In this document: in pieces, positions 1 to 13,021 of the stretch
How the letters are laid out: every line of letters starts with the position of its first letter
Position numbering within the stretch: the first letter of the stretch is position 1
DNA from: Plumapathes pennacea
Taxonomy: Eukaryota > Cnidaria > Anthozoa > Antipatharia > Myriopathidae
Direction of reading: 5' to 3'
NCBI GenBank assembly: GCA_964036295.1
Contig: OZ038466.1
Coordinates: 18,719,097-18,783,096 of the forward strand
Length of the DNA stretch: 64,000 nt
Notes under the pieces: generated by a model
Seen by the model: the letters and a program-made list of their open reading frames with translations, nothing else
The model's database searches: none
Told to the model about the DNA's origin: nothing
Made by a program: the position numbers and the translations under genes

Positions 1-797
1 TCGCATGGGATCCTGTCTCGTTTGTGTTACACCATTTCTTGGCCATCGCCTTGTCGTTCGTACCCTCCGTACTTTGTAATTACACTTGTGGTTTAGTCCA
101 AACTAAAGTTGTCAAACCTTTTGCCATGCTTTGTAATCAAGACTGCGGCATTTGCTTTTAAAAGTGCTAAGAGACACGCTCTCATCCTCGTAAGAGCATG
201 TAAACGAGGATGCCAAACTCTTCGGGACGCCATATTGACTGACGTCACGGACATGCGCACACAGCACGCCATACCTGGTACGTGATGTAAATGCGGCGTC
301 CGCTGACTCGGGCTCGGTACGTTCCGTTGTCTTCTCTCCAGTTTACTTGAACCATAGTGCCCTCCGGAATGTCCCCAACACTACTAGCATATTCCTAGCG
401 ATATACGATCAGACCACAGTCAAAAGATCTGCAGAATACACGTGGCAACAACAGGCAACGCGGAAATGGCCTATTTGATTCGATCTAAAGACGGACCAAT
501 TTTTGTCAAACTGTCAAGTGAAACCTAAAATTTTGACCACTCAATTGAAAGCTCCGAAGCAATACATTAATTGTTGAATACAGGCATGTTCGCATTGTTT
601 AGCAAAATAAACTAATACATTTCACTTTAATTCGGACAGAAACATGGCACTTTTAAGGGTGAAAAGTTTAGATGCAACTTGTAATCTTGGAGTTCAAGTA
701 ACAATGCGGTTAGCAACTACTTTACGTAGCAACAAAACCACAGCAGCAAACATTAATGGATAAAGGAAGACCTTACACGCATAATTCATCCGCTAAC
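1..797. other. presumed last visible intron of the KDM4 gene (minus strand)
   Basis: No coding exon could be recognised on either strand. The KDM4 exon ending at 798 has a GT donor and stops in the middle of the Tudor region, so the rest of the Tudor domain and the stop codon should lie further along the minus strand, beyond position 1. I see no clear repeat here. Confidence 0.5.
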
Positions 798-3700
798 CTG
801 GATATCTTCTGGAGGCAAGTTTTCACAGAAAGTTCCATCATCAAAGCACACCACGTAAAATTCTTCTGACGTCACATTTAGGACAGAACCACGATAGTAC
901 CTACAGGGGTGGGAACAAGCAATTTTAGAGTCAATCACGTGGGGCCCGATTTAACCAATCGATCAGAGAAAAACAAGGTTTAATTTGCTTCGCTCCTGAT
1001 TAGCCGAGAGGAAGGAGTCTCGTCTGATTGGTCACAGCGTGCTAGTTCCAATCAAAGAGCATCAAAACGAAAAACTGAACTAATCACAGTTATTTTACGT
1101 GACAATCTCAACATGATGGTTATGCGAACCTTGATGTCCTGACGAGTCGAGACGTTATGATGGAAATAGTGTCCTTGATACTAGCAAAAGGAAGGAACAA
1201 GTCTCACGCAACGCGTCCAAAACAAATAGTCCGTAACGTAAATTCTATTCAGTTGCTCTACCTACCTTCCATTCTTGTGTTTCGCGACTACACGCTCGTT
1301 GGGGCTCATTTCTGAAAAATCTCTTTGTTTCGCCTGGGGAGAGACAAGTAAAACAGTGTATTATTAGTTTCACTATTTAGCATCACGTCACTTTACAACA
1401 ATTACTAAAAGTAGTATGAAGCTATAAATTTGGGTATTCAAATCAAATCAATGCTAGTTTTAGGAAGAACAGGCTACCCTTGATGCCGTCCTGATGGCCT
1501 GGTGTAATCTTCAGCAGTGTAGTATTTGGGTCCTACTAAAGGTTCCGAGTGAATGACTCACCTTGAACCGGTCTCTTCGGTGTCGCTCGCAGAACGTCTC
1601 CACTGGCTGTGGCCAGTCATTCGGCTCCAAAGGGATCTCCGCCAAAACACAGCAGGTCACGTGAAACGACACGGCGCATTTTCCCGCGCAACACTGGATG
1701 CACGCGCTGGAGCCGGAGTTCCGACAAAAGACGCATTTCTGAAGGACACAACAGAGATGGATCACTGTTTGATAAAATAAGAGCGTCAGCCGCTCGCAAC
1801 GGTACAGGGTGGGCCGTTTTCACGAACATTTCGCAGGAAAGAAAGTGCTCCCAAGTTTAGCGCGGGCTCGCGCGTACTATCTTACGTCAGTCTACATAGC
1901 CACGAAAGGAAAAGTCGGTAAATTGTGTTTGCAACTTTGCGAACGTGTAACGGCTTCGCTTGGATGAAGAGTCAAAAAATAAAATTGTCGCTCTAGATGG
2001 AAGCCATGGCAGCAGCACTTGGTCGTACAGACTGTCGTTGCTAATTCCTTACAAACTTAGGGGATAATGCCACAGTGAATAGTACCCACCAGTCTTCGTC
2101 TAGCAGGAGTAATCTTATCCACTACAATTCCATCCCTTCGACTGACGTCTTCAAAGAAAACCTCTGGTATGGCTACAGCGCACCCCACATGGGCCCAGCT
2201 GAAAACACCAGCGGACAATGTCAATTAAGAGGCCACTACACGCCCTGAACAACGAAACTGGCTACATTGTTCAAATCAACGAGCAAACTCAACCAAACCT
2301 TACTTCGAGTTTACTTACCCGTTAGTTTTGGTCTTCTTCAGAGCACCACCTCGCATCCAGCACAAACAGCATTGCTGCAAAATCAGAACATATCCAGCTG
2401 TCAGTTTTGAACAGTACTGTAACTCTTGCTACCTACAGCATTTCGTCTCGAAGTTCTTCATTGAAGGAAAGATGGAGTTACCGTCGTTTGGATGAGTTTC
2501 TCGTCGCCTTGTGCACATCTCTGACACGTCCATTGCTCATCCGTGGGCAGGTCTATAACGCCATAGCAACCTAAGGACATTAAATCAAGCGCTTGATTTA
2601 AAAAGGGACATTCACTCAACTGGCTAGTATGTGAGAAAAGTTGTGAGGGCGTGTGGCAAAAACTGAGCAAGACGTGAAAGAGAAGCTAATGAAGTTTATT
2701 GGACATCGCATGTGTAAGAAACTAAGAGGGCTAGATACAAACTACTGGTGATAGAGAGAGACTGAGTGAATAAATGAATGTGTGACAAGAAAGAAACCTG
2801 AGTGAGTACGTGACGAACGTGAGTACGCGAGAGAAAGCGTGTGTGCGTGACAAGTGGCATGACATGCTCCACGTACTCGCATGAACCAGCAGTTTGCATG
2901 AGTGACAGGAGAGGAAAGCGCTCTTGGTGTCCGTCCTGAACCTGGTGTCCAGCCATGAACTCATATTCTCCGGACAACAGTCCTCGCACATGAGGCAAAT
3001 CTCGGGCATCAGTGGGACAGAAGGAGAGGGCTTCTTAGCCACAGTTATGTCAGACTGACGGCCCTCCAAAAAGCTGTTCAGGCGCTTCTCCTCCTTTACA
3101 ACAAAAGAAAGGGGGCCAGAATGTCAAGGTCAAGAGTCACGGTCAAAGTTCAAAGCCACGGTCCAATTTGAAAGTAGAGGTCAAAGTCACGGCCAACTGC
3201 AAGGTCAAAGTCTTGGGAGCGAGTACGCAAGGAAACAAATCTTTTCGTACCTTTGCAAGTTTTGAGAAGAAAATACAGACAGCACAGTGAGGCTCCATTT
3301 GTGACGTCAGGAGGTTGAACTTCTGTTCCAGCAGAAAGTTGGGATCCTGGTGCTTCCACAGACCGTCCAATACGTCCACAATCTCTGCTTGCTTCGCTTT
3401 AACAGGCAGGTTTGTGCGCCCTGCAGACACCAACAGACAACGACCGTTAACACTGTTTAAGTTTTATACTTTTTCACGCTTGTGTTGCCCATTTGTTGAA
3501 GCTTCACTTAACCAATCCCTCAATTTTTAAGAGACTCCCAGGCCATCAACGGCTCACACTGTTGCTACTGTAATAGCTATCTACTGCCACACATTTCCAG
3601 GATAGCGTATGGTTTAGGGCTGGGATATACAATCAATTTATACTTCTTGTACGTATTCGACAGGTCGCTACTCCTTTTTTTTTTTTTTTTTATTTTTATT

Positions 3701-6700
3701 TTTTTTTTATGGTATCAACTTCTTTCTTTTTGGTTCGTTGTTTCTTTGGACGGAGTCACGGTCCACAAAGACAGATAGAGCGTGACATTTAATACAGGGT
3801 CAGTGGTCACAAATGAAGGTACTCAGAGCAAAAGACAGTCCAGCGACCTTTTCCCTTCTTCGGTTGGTCGATCTTCCTACGCGCACCCGTTCCATTGGAT
3901 AGCGTGATGGATTTTGTCACCGTAGGTTGGCGCTTGGATGCTGGCTTGGTCGACCCCACCCGATGCCTGCAAAGGAAGAATGCAGCGCATTAACATCAAA
4001 ACCCACATCTGCCTCGTAATTCCTCATACGCACGAAAGTGACCAAATGAATATACGAGTTTAGCAGATGTTCCTTCCCCTAGCTGATAACAATAATTGTT
4101 TTGCAGTTCTAAAATGTTTTTCGGCGTGCAGAGTCCACTACAGACACCAAATATTAGAGAGCAGCGAGATAGTTTGTCACAATTAGTACCCTCGCATGGC
4201 AAAGGGAAATGCACGAAAATGAGTAGCGGAAGGTCATTTGAGAACCAAAACGTGCTAAAAGTCCGATAACAGACATGTATTCACGTCAAGAACGTAAATT
4301 GAGTCCAAAGTAATTACAGTGCCACGTGATTGTAGTTCGCTATAAATTGGTGTATTCCTTCAAACCAATCAGCAATGCAGAAAAATACAGTGAACACTTG
4401 GCTTGTTTGCGTGACAAGCCAAATAAACCAATTCCTTGTGATTGGCTTTGCTCCTGTAAAGAACCACTCTCCCAATAGTCTGTTTGGGAGGTGTTACCAT
4501 TTCCGAACGCGCAAAAGAGTCCATCTTTCATTTGCCACAAACAGGGCTACTCTACTCTTACTATACTTGTACCTTTTTGTTTGAACTTTGAGCTCGTCGT
4601 CTTTATCTTGACCTTCGTCCTCGCTGGAAGAATCCTCGTCGTCTTTCTTGTTAGCCAAATACTCTTCCCACTGATCTGGCTACAAACGATAAAATAAACT
4701 TTAATGATTGGCCGACTGCCAAAACTCTTTCAACCAACCAGAGGTCAAGTAAATTGCATTTAGTCCTACTTTTAAAAAGGAACCAATCAGCAGTGGGAGA
4801 AAACGTCATCGCCACTTGCTTGCTTTCATGAGAAGATCGCAATCGTGCTTTTGTTACTCGTTGTCCAAGAATACTGCTAATCTTATTTGGACCAATCCAA
4901 AGCGTAACAAACGCAAAAACAAAGCAATCACATGATTACTTTCGACAGTCATCTGAAACGGCTCTTAAGTGCAGTGTTGGCCTTTCTTCCTTATATAAAT
5001 GTCAGTACCTGATACTTCTTCACAAATGCATCCATACAGATCCTAACGGTATCGCTCCGGCACGTACACTGCGAAGTGAACAGATATGTATCATATTGAT
5101 GACCCAAGAACTTAACATATATTTAAACCTCCTGAATAACATCGTAATGATTGCTGAACGGAGCTCAATACTGTTCCAAGCAGAGTATTTCAATAATCCT
5201 GGATTAACTATGTCTGAATTTGGTCTATAAATATATCTTATTAGACACTTAGTTCCGCTGTATATTGTTCCAACGGCAAGCCAAAACACACACAACACGC
5301 CGTAGAATTATACAGGGCTCGAGTTATTTATTATCCAACTCCCTCAGAAATCTTCAAATAAAACATTTGGAACTGTCAAACATAATTTCCCTTTAGCAAC
5401 TTACAGTACGGCTGTATGTTTGTACGTTACCGTGGGGATATTTGTACGCAATATTTGTACGCTTCAAAGGGAGTTGGACAATGATGCTGGATACTGATCG
5501 ATCTCTCTCCAAGAAAGCTTTTAAACCTGTACTTAACCAAGAGTTTGAGAAACTAAATTTGGTTAATCCTGGATTAGCGAATCGAGCTTTGAATAAACTG
5601 GACCCAAGAAATAGCTAGGGTATAGTCTCACAAACTGTGCTTTTCTGCCAAAGTCGATCCATCGTTCTGATCCAAAGTTGGTTGATTCAGCACAGTTGAA
5701 TCCATGATTAAAGCCACAGTGGTAGCCATAGGGAAAAGTAACCATGAATTCACCAGCTTCTTGGGTAACCTACAGGATAACAAGGATGGAAATTGTAGAA
5801 CACTTTTTAATTATCGACAATGACGCTTCCCTGGAATAATGTAATTTTTGAAATGGACTAAATGAGATTTTGTGAAACGGAAGCAGAATTAATGGAATAA
5901 TGAGCACTTCACTATTTCTCTTCTCTGCCGATTATGTACGTGACAATTAAGTTACCGTATCCATGGTTCCTTTATTAATAACAGGAGTTGTGTGACTGTG
6001 TGCTTTTCTAGTTATGATGATGTACCTTGTCAAAGGGGATGGAGAACTTCTTGAGCACTTGGGGTGAGATAATGGTCATCTTGTGCCTCATGAAGTTGGA
6101 ACAACTTTGAAAACTTCCAGGGAAGAATCCTGCAAGTACAAATGGGGAACTCATGAGACAAAGGAAAAGACTGAGACAGTTGTATATATCAAAACAACAA
6201 ATAATCCAGTCAAGTATATACAATCATACCAGAGGCAAGTCTTTCAAGTCGCTGGCCATGTTCAGGTGGAATAGCATACCTGTATGAATGAACGAGATAA
6301 AACTCACTTTATATTTTAAACTATAGTGCCATTGAGGACACATTCTTTTGGGACTATTCTGGAATAGACAGTATAATCATGTTCTTTTGGGACCTGTTCT
6401 GATTCCTGAATAAACAGAATAGTACTCTGTCCATTCTGCTACCAGAATGGACAGAATAGCAGTTTATTCAGAATTGACAGAATAAGCCAGTAATCATGTT
6501 CTTTTGGTACTTTTTGTCACGTCAGGTATTCTGTTTTCGGAATAGCATGCAGTCTGTTCTTTAGGGAACTCATTCTGTGTGCTATTCTGTTATTCTTAAT
6601 CCAGGATAGGATTAGATGGAATAGTCCCAAAAGAAGGCACCCTAGTTTTTTTAGATGAAGGTAGTCGATATGTACAAGCTGTGCTGTACCATTCCCATGC

Positions 6701-9635
6701 AGTCATAAAATCAATCTAATGTCCAGTAACGTCTAGTTATATAGAAATACTGTGTAGTATGGAAAACCTTTTTTCCTGGTTCTCTGCATTGCCGTCTCTA
6801 CCTAGTTTGCTTAAGCTCCCTAATCACCAAAAGAACCCCTGATATATCAAGGGCAATAAAAGTATCTGGTCCTTACCATGTTTTGGGTGCTCCAAAATGC
6901 AAGTAGTTGATGCTGTATAAGTCCATGTCTTCTGTGTGCCAGGGAAAGGTGGCTTTCCACATGCCAAAGTACAAGTAAGGTGTATTGACACCCTGGATCT
7001 TTACGCCATACTCTTCATTGATAAGGTCCAGAATCGTTCCCAGTTTACCAATGTTCCAATCAGTCACATCTTTGTCATAGATTGTTCCCGGGATGTCAGC
7101 GGCGTAGATTGGGTTGTTAAAGGTGATGTTCTTCCAGTATTTCCTCTCCAACTCATCAAAATTTCCTTGAGGAGGTTTATACCTGCAGTGACACATGAGT
7201 GAATTAACTTTTTTTCTCTCTCTCTTTCAGTTAATCCATCATACAGTTTGGATAACTTGGCTTTTAGTAGTTTGCTTAGATAAAGGCTGATTTGAAACAC
7301 CATTTCTGAACTGCAACTCCATACATTTTCCACTTGAATGTTTGGGAAAATTTTTATATCATGATTGAGCTCTTACTTCACCAAACTTATGAGCAAGCTT
7401 CCTTCATACTGTACTCTCACCAGTAGTTGTGTGAGGAAAGAGCTGTGCATGAAAGGATGGAACACAGGACCCACATCAAGAGAGAGAAAAGGTTTGTGTA
7501 CACATAAGAGGAAACATATTTTGTGCCTTGAGTGCAGAAATTTTAACTATGGACAATAATTGAAAAGGGGGGAGGGGGAGGGGATGAGGCTGCAGTAGGG
7601 TGGGGAGGGGGTACTCTTTTGTGGAATTTTATATGGTATTCAATTTTAATAGCAGTGTTCATGAATTAGTTGTTAATTTTGCATCAGTCTGCAAATTTAA
7701 TTTTTACAGAGGAACAGTGACAGTGAACATTAAAAAGCATTAAAAAAACATGTCAATATAAATATAATTTTTAATTAGCATTGTATATTCAGATAACAAT
7801 AACAAGCAGGAATAATTCCACAAAACAAAGAAATTATTTTTTGTTATACACAAAAGAATATCATGTTTTGTGAGACTTCATACCTGTCACTGTTTGCAAG
7901 CTTCTTAAACTCACTGAAAGACATTGACTTCTTTTGAACATTAAATTGTTGACAAAGACCTGAAACAAGAAGTATATAAAACACAACAAAATGGCATACA
8001 GCAGTTGCAATTATGTCCTAAAGAATCTACCTGTGCAGGACGTGGTGGTACAGTTAGTACCATTTATAGTCATGTGTTTATTTTAACACCACAAAACATG
8101 AACTGTATTGGAGTCCACAACATGAACTAAGGCATTATGGAAAAGTGACTCATACGAAAGTAGCTGGCGGAAGCGACCTTACCAGCTTCTTGTTAGGCAT
8201 TTAATGATATTGTACTTCTAACAACTTGACACGTAGTAATGTAGGAATGATTTTGGTCAAATAAGTGGCACTTGAACTGAACAACATGTAAGACTATGGT
8301 TGGCTGCACTGAACAAAAGGTTTGATGAGAAAATTTTTAATACCATGACAATACTGCCATTTAGCATTTATTCATACCATATTATATTATATAAAATTAC
8401 ATGATGCCTCCACATATTGAGATAGGATCAATAATTGATATATTGATAAAATTATTTTATAAGACGTTTACTTGGTGATCAGTTTAATAAAGGTTTTAAA
8501 TACATTTATAAACAGTAAAGACAACTCAGCCATACATGCATAATATATAAATTTGACTGCAACCCAGTGAAGGCCACAGATGGTAATTTAAATTAGTCTT
8601 CCTTTAGTCTGATGAAATCTTTGTAAAACAATTCGACAATTGTTCCTGAATCATTTGGTGAATCAGGAAGGGTGGGAATAATATAGATCACAGTTGTCTG
8701 TGAGTGGGCACACAAACATGATTTGGCAATATTATTTTGACGAGCAATTTATTTTTGTTCCTAAGACACGCAACCTAGTCATTATAAGTGTGCTTGAATT
8801 GCTAAAGTGTGTAAAAAGAGGACGACATATATACCCCAGCATAACGTCTTGTGCACAAGTGAGATTTTAATACATGTGGCTATGATTATTTGGAGTTTCA
8901 AATTTCCTGTGTCAGGAAGAAATCTAACCAAGAGCTTCCGACTGCTCTGTTTACACTGCAGGGCTAACCGGAAATTCTCGTGCAATGACCAGTAACTTCT
9001 TGCATCTTTTCAAAGCACCTATTATAGTTGTAAACAGATGGTTTCTGTACTATAACGGCCAACAGAATAATAGTCCCAGGATGTTTTGTCCACATAGTAT
9101 ACATGTAAATAATCAAATAATGACCGATCACGCTAAAAACCTCGCGTAATACTTGTGCAAAGATCTCCGCACACCACATCACACGTTGCTTTATTGACGT
9201 CCCTCACGGCTTTTCTTGCACTTTAAATTCATTATTTTCGTCCTTCGTGACAACACAAAGGATAAACAAAGCTCTGTGGTTCAGTTTAAACTTGTTCGAT
9301 CGATCGCTGGTGGATTGTTTTACTAACCTTGGGTCCCCGTCACCATTTGAAGCACCGGTGTGGGAATAGTGATGTCCACATCATCGTAGTTTCGCCGTGC
9401 AAACCAACCTTCTGGAGGAATAATCTGAAAGAAGAAGTACGAATTGATAGCCGACCAAACCAAAGTGCATTCATGCAAACACGAACGAAAGCCATGGACT
9501 TAAACTGCTCGCCTTTGCCACGCCAGCCTTGTGAGCTCCTTGCTGCTCCATTTTCCGAATGTAAGCAGAGAAATTGGCGAATTCTGTCCGAGTCGGCCGA
9601 AAGACCATGATACGGCGGCCATCGGACGAAGCCAT
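798..9635 (-). CDS. KDM4: KDM4-family JmjC histone lysine demethylase (3' end outside window)
   Basis: Predicted Fe(II)/2-oxoglutarate demethylase of methylated histone H3 K9/K36, nuclear. Eighteen exons join in frame: 9513-9635, 9328-9424, 7884-7959, 6877-7182, 6230-6279, 6026-6129, 5632-5769, 5009-5068, 4573-4679, 3848-3966, 3251-3420, 2877-3093, 2482-2570, 2319-2374, 2090-2198, 1562-1738, 1266-1333, 798-900 (723 codons so far). Order: JmjN (from residue 9, [11 protein letters not shown]), JmjC, acidic/basic linker, PHD (from about 483), extended PHD ([15 protein letters not shown]), and the start of the Tudor domain ([19 protein letters not shown]). Iron ligands H181, E183 and H269 and zinc ligands C227, H233, C299 and C301 are all present, so it should be active. 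The catalytic-to-PHD linker is about 165 residues, much shorter than in vertebrate KDM4A-C. Intron 1 uses a GC donor (AAAG/GCGAGC). The start is the first ATG before JmjN. The KDM4 paralogue is not decided: a single pre-duplication KDM4 is likely. Confidence 0.95.
6325..6643. repeat. MITE-like inverted-repeat element in a KDM4 intron
   Basis: The ends are inverted copies sharing TTCTTTTGGGACTATTC preceded by GTGCC. Inside, TTCTTTTGG recurs, and a large palindrome built from ACAGAAT/ATTCTGT motifs sits near 6400-6480. No protein is encoded. Its class is not assigned because no clean target duplication is visible. Confidence 0.6.
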
Positions 9636-12600
9636 AACTTCAAGAAATTGTTTGGGTTCGCTGCCGCAGAAAACAGACCAGTGGCCGACTGAGCTAAACG
9701 GCTCTTCTCTACTCGATGCCGCCCTCGAATCCTCTTATGAGAAGAACACTTTCTCGGCTTCCCATATCAGAAATTAAACAAGGTACTCATTCAAAGGAAA
9801 CCGCGAATCCAATGCGGCCGTTTCCAGTGTGTTTTCCTTTGTTCCGGTGGATGAATCCCTGTGTTGTGATGTGACTGACATGACGTTGACTCCGCCTCAC
9901 CTGACCAAAACGTTCCAATCAGGGAGGGGAGGGGAAGCCATTCTCTTCACCAGTAAAAAACCTTCATGATTGCTCCAATTTCCTGAGTTTTCTCGTCGTT
10001 AGGAGGAAATGATTATTAAATAACTTATTGGCTGTAGAAGAAGTTGAAGAGTAAACTTTTTATCCAAGCTGGACTTGCGTCCGATGGGGGTGGGGGTAGG
10101 GGTGGAAAGACATATTTGGTTTGGCGGGAAAGTCCCTTCACTTCAGTTCACTTTCCTTCACTTTTACGTTTCTTATGCGTGTTTCCCTCTTCATTTTTTA
10201 CATTGCAGTGCAAGCCAGTACTCTCAAAACAGCAGCAGTCGATGCAACTTTTATACTCTCAGAAGCAGGCCTGGCCGATCGCGAAATACGCTGTATATAT
10301 ACCGAACAGTTGACCGAACCGCCGGTGATGACGGCACGACATGCGGCATGACAAGCGACGGAAGACTTGAAGGTCTGACAGATGTGGAGGAGATTTGATT
10401 GAGGTCGCGGAATGTAAAGCACCTTCGCTTTCGATGTGATCATTGCAACAGGAAACAATCAGTACTCTTGTGGTCAAGTCGTTGGCTACGTCTGCATGGT
10501 CTCGTGCAACATGCTGTCTCCAGCAGAAACTCGGTGACTGTAAAACCAGTTAACTCGAAGCAAGAGGGTGTTCAGTTGAAGTTGACATAAGCAACGAAAA
10601 GCAGCTGAAATGACGTGAAACTTGTGTATGATGACCCACGTCAAGTCGTCGCGCAAGCGCAAACAGGATCACAAGGTAAGGCACTTCCAAATACTTTTTG
10701 GTTTATTTTAGACACTCTAAACTCTAAGCCAACTCAATGCATATTCAGTTCAAATGGCTTTTCGCCAATAGACTTCGCTCATTTGCATTGAGCTCACGGC
10801 TGAGATAGTTTAATAGGCCCCGTCAATTGCTCGTATCCGTTCGATTGAAAACCGCGACTTTGGGTTCGACCTTCCCGCTCCGTCCACACGTAAACGGTTA
10901 AAACGGTCATCGGCGTTCTCCAATGTGGACATATCATGAAAAACGCCTTATTCATACACTCGTGTGGACATCCAGTAAATGGAGCTCTTCGGAAACGTTT
11001 ACGTCACGATCATTCCGTAATACGGTGGAAAACGTTTTCAACACGGCAAAAATAGTTTCGTTTTCAAACGCGAAAACGGATTAGAGTGTAGACAGGCAAA
11101 AACAAATACTACTTTTTGGATTCTCGGGAATTAACAAAAAAAAAAAAAAACAACTTGCCAATTACGATCTTGTCAATTAACGGTGACTGGCATTTTATCC
11201 GGGTCTCTTCTTCACCAATTACAAATTTATTTGGCTTCTTGTTAGGTGAAACTAGTGTTAGTACGAAAGTCATCCACACGCGGGAAAAGCGGCTCTTCTC
11301 ATGATGCCCACATTCAAACCGTTTCCAACAACTGTTATTTTTCCGCCGGTTGTCGGCAGTCTGCTCCGTACGTCATTCATAGTGGTCTCCACAATTTATT
11401 CTGATCTACAACTCCGGAAAAGAACATGTTGGGACAACACCAAAATATTGTATGTCAGTCTCAAGACTGTTACACATTCCCTTCGGCTCCCCCTTTTCAA
11501 TGGTGGGAAGTGGGTGCCCTGGGCCCGGTTTTTCGAAAGCCGATTAAGCTAATCCAGGATTAACGAAATTCTTTCTCTCGACCCCGCTGCCAATAAACTG
11601 CAGAGTTTTGTTCGAAGATGGATTTAAAAGCTTGTTCCAGCTTAAAAACGCATAAAGGAAGTTGTTGTGGACAAAACCTTCGCATTTTCAGGCATATAAA
11701 TGACATGAAACTTTGCACCTAATCCAGGATTAGCCTAATCATGCTTTGAAAAACTGGGCCCTGGATATGTGCAAGTCAAATCACTGGAATTGTGCGCGCG
11801 GAAGTGGTTGGGGCCCCGGGTGACTGGTATGGCCGCGAGTTCAAAATACGACTGTCCCATATATATATATTTGTCCAATTTCCTTCGGAAACTTGAAATT
11901 CTGCATGACATACGGATAGACGCCATCTTTATTGCTTCTAAGACAGTCGAAATTAACTCATAGAAGATGGAAACCTCTGTTTACAGAATATAAGTAATCA
12001 ACACTTCAAGTCTACATCAAAACAGGAGAAAAAGATAAAGCGCGTCCGTGAGTGTGTTTGCGAAGGACCCCTTGTTGTCAGATCTGTTCCGCTGATAATG
12101 TCAAAAAAAAGAAAGGAAATTCAATAACGCGCATTATAGAAGAAGCGAATTGACTTCGATATATAATGATTTTTACAGGAAGGCAATTAGGTCAGTCAGA
12201 CCGTCAAACTAATCTCGCGAAACTTCACATGCAGCTTACTATTTGTCGACTGTTTGTGTGCCGTAGTTTTCTTCGTTTTTGAGTGTATGACAGCTAATGT
12301 GCAAATAATGTAACCACCGAGAATAGAATCATAATTCACGTATCAAAGTGATACTATAATATAGTCTCAAGGTATTGAATAGACTAGAGTTAATTCTTCA
12401 GAGTTCAGGTAGTAAGGAAAGAATACCTTTCACTAATAAACAACAGTTTCACGAAAACTAAACTTGCATTAATGAAAACTTAGTTTGTCACTGATTCATT
12501 CACACATTCGAGTTTACCGAGAGCTAAAAAAATGTTTTTTTGTGAGAAAAGGTTAACTTCGCATGCGAACTAAAAATAGAAATTCCAGCTGCACTACTCA

Positions 12601-13021
12601 AAAAGCTTGACATTAGCTTGGCAGAATTGTTGTGAAAAATATCGCTGTTCAATTTCGCATTTGAGTGACGAGTTGTGCAGTGTGAACGGCTTTAACCAGC
12701 CAGCTGATCAAAGGTGATGAGGTACACTGTATCATTGTTCAATTCGGGGTTCTTTACCGAAAACTGAGCGGAAAAACCGCTGTTGTACTAATCGAAGAAA
12801 ATCGTTGTTTGTTTGAGAATCAATTCCATTTACCCTGTCAAATTAACAACGAATTTTTGGTTTTGGTTTCTGCACCCTCACGCATGCGCACTTGCTATTA
12901 GGATGTGGTTTACAAAGCCAATCGACTTGGTGAAAATTTCATTTTCGCCCGAAACGCACGTACTGAAGTTCAGAGTGATTGCGGGCTAAAATACTTTGCG
13001 CAGAACGGCTCCTTTCTTCCA
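9636..13021. other. intergenic: KDM4 upstream region and GPCR upstream region
   Basis: The first few hundred bases should hold the KDM4 promoter and 5' UTR (minus strand). A degenerate repeat lies around 10880-11096, with GTCCACACG-type sequence at one end and GTGTAGAC at the other. One inverted-repeat element is listed separately at 11521-11761. A short ATG-initiated open stretch ending at a good donor (10628-10675, CACAAG/GTAAGG) exists, but no following exon fits. Nothing else coding was recognised. Confidence 0.5.
11521..11761. repeat. MITE-like element with GGGCCC ends
   Basis: The left end GGGCCCGGTTTTTCGAAAGC is mirrored at the right end with few mismatches, and both termini contain AATCCAGGATTA-type inner motifs. 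It is about 241 bp with no open frame, and the target duplication is unclear. This is a typical non-autonomous DNA-element structure. Confidence 0.6.

Noticed and set aside
10628-10675. Possible first coding exon with a good GTAAGG donor
   Set aside because: No matching acceptor and exon found; joining to the GPCR at a weak acceptor near 12900 would be out of frame.
12905-13021. N-terminal extension of the GPCR
   Set aside because: The frame is open but lacks an ATG; starting at 13022 gives a normal GPCR N-terminus.
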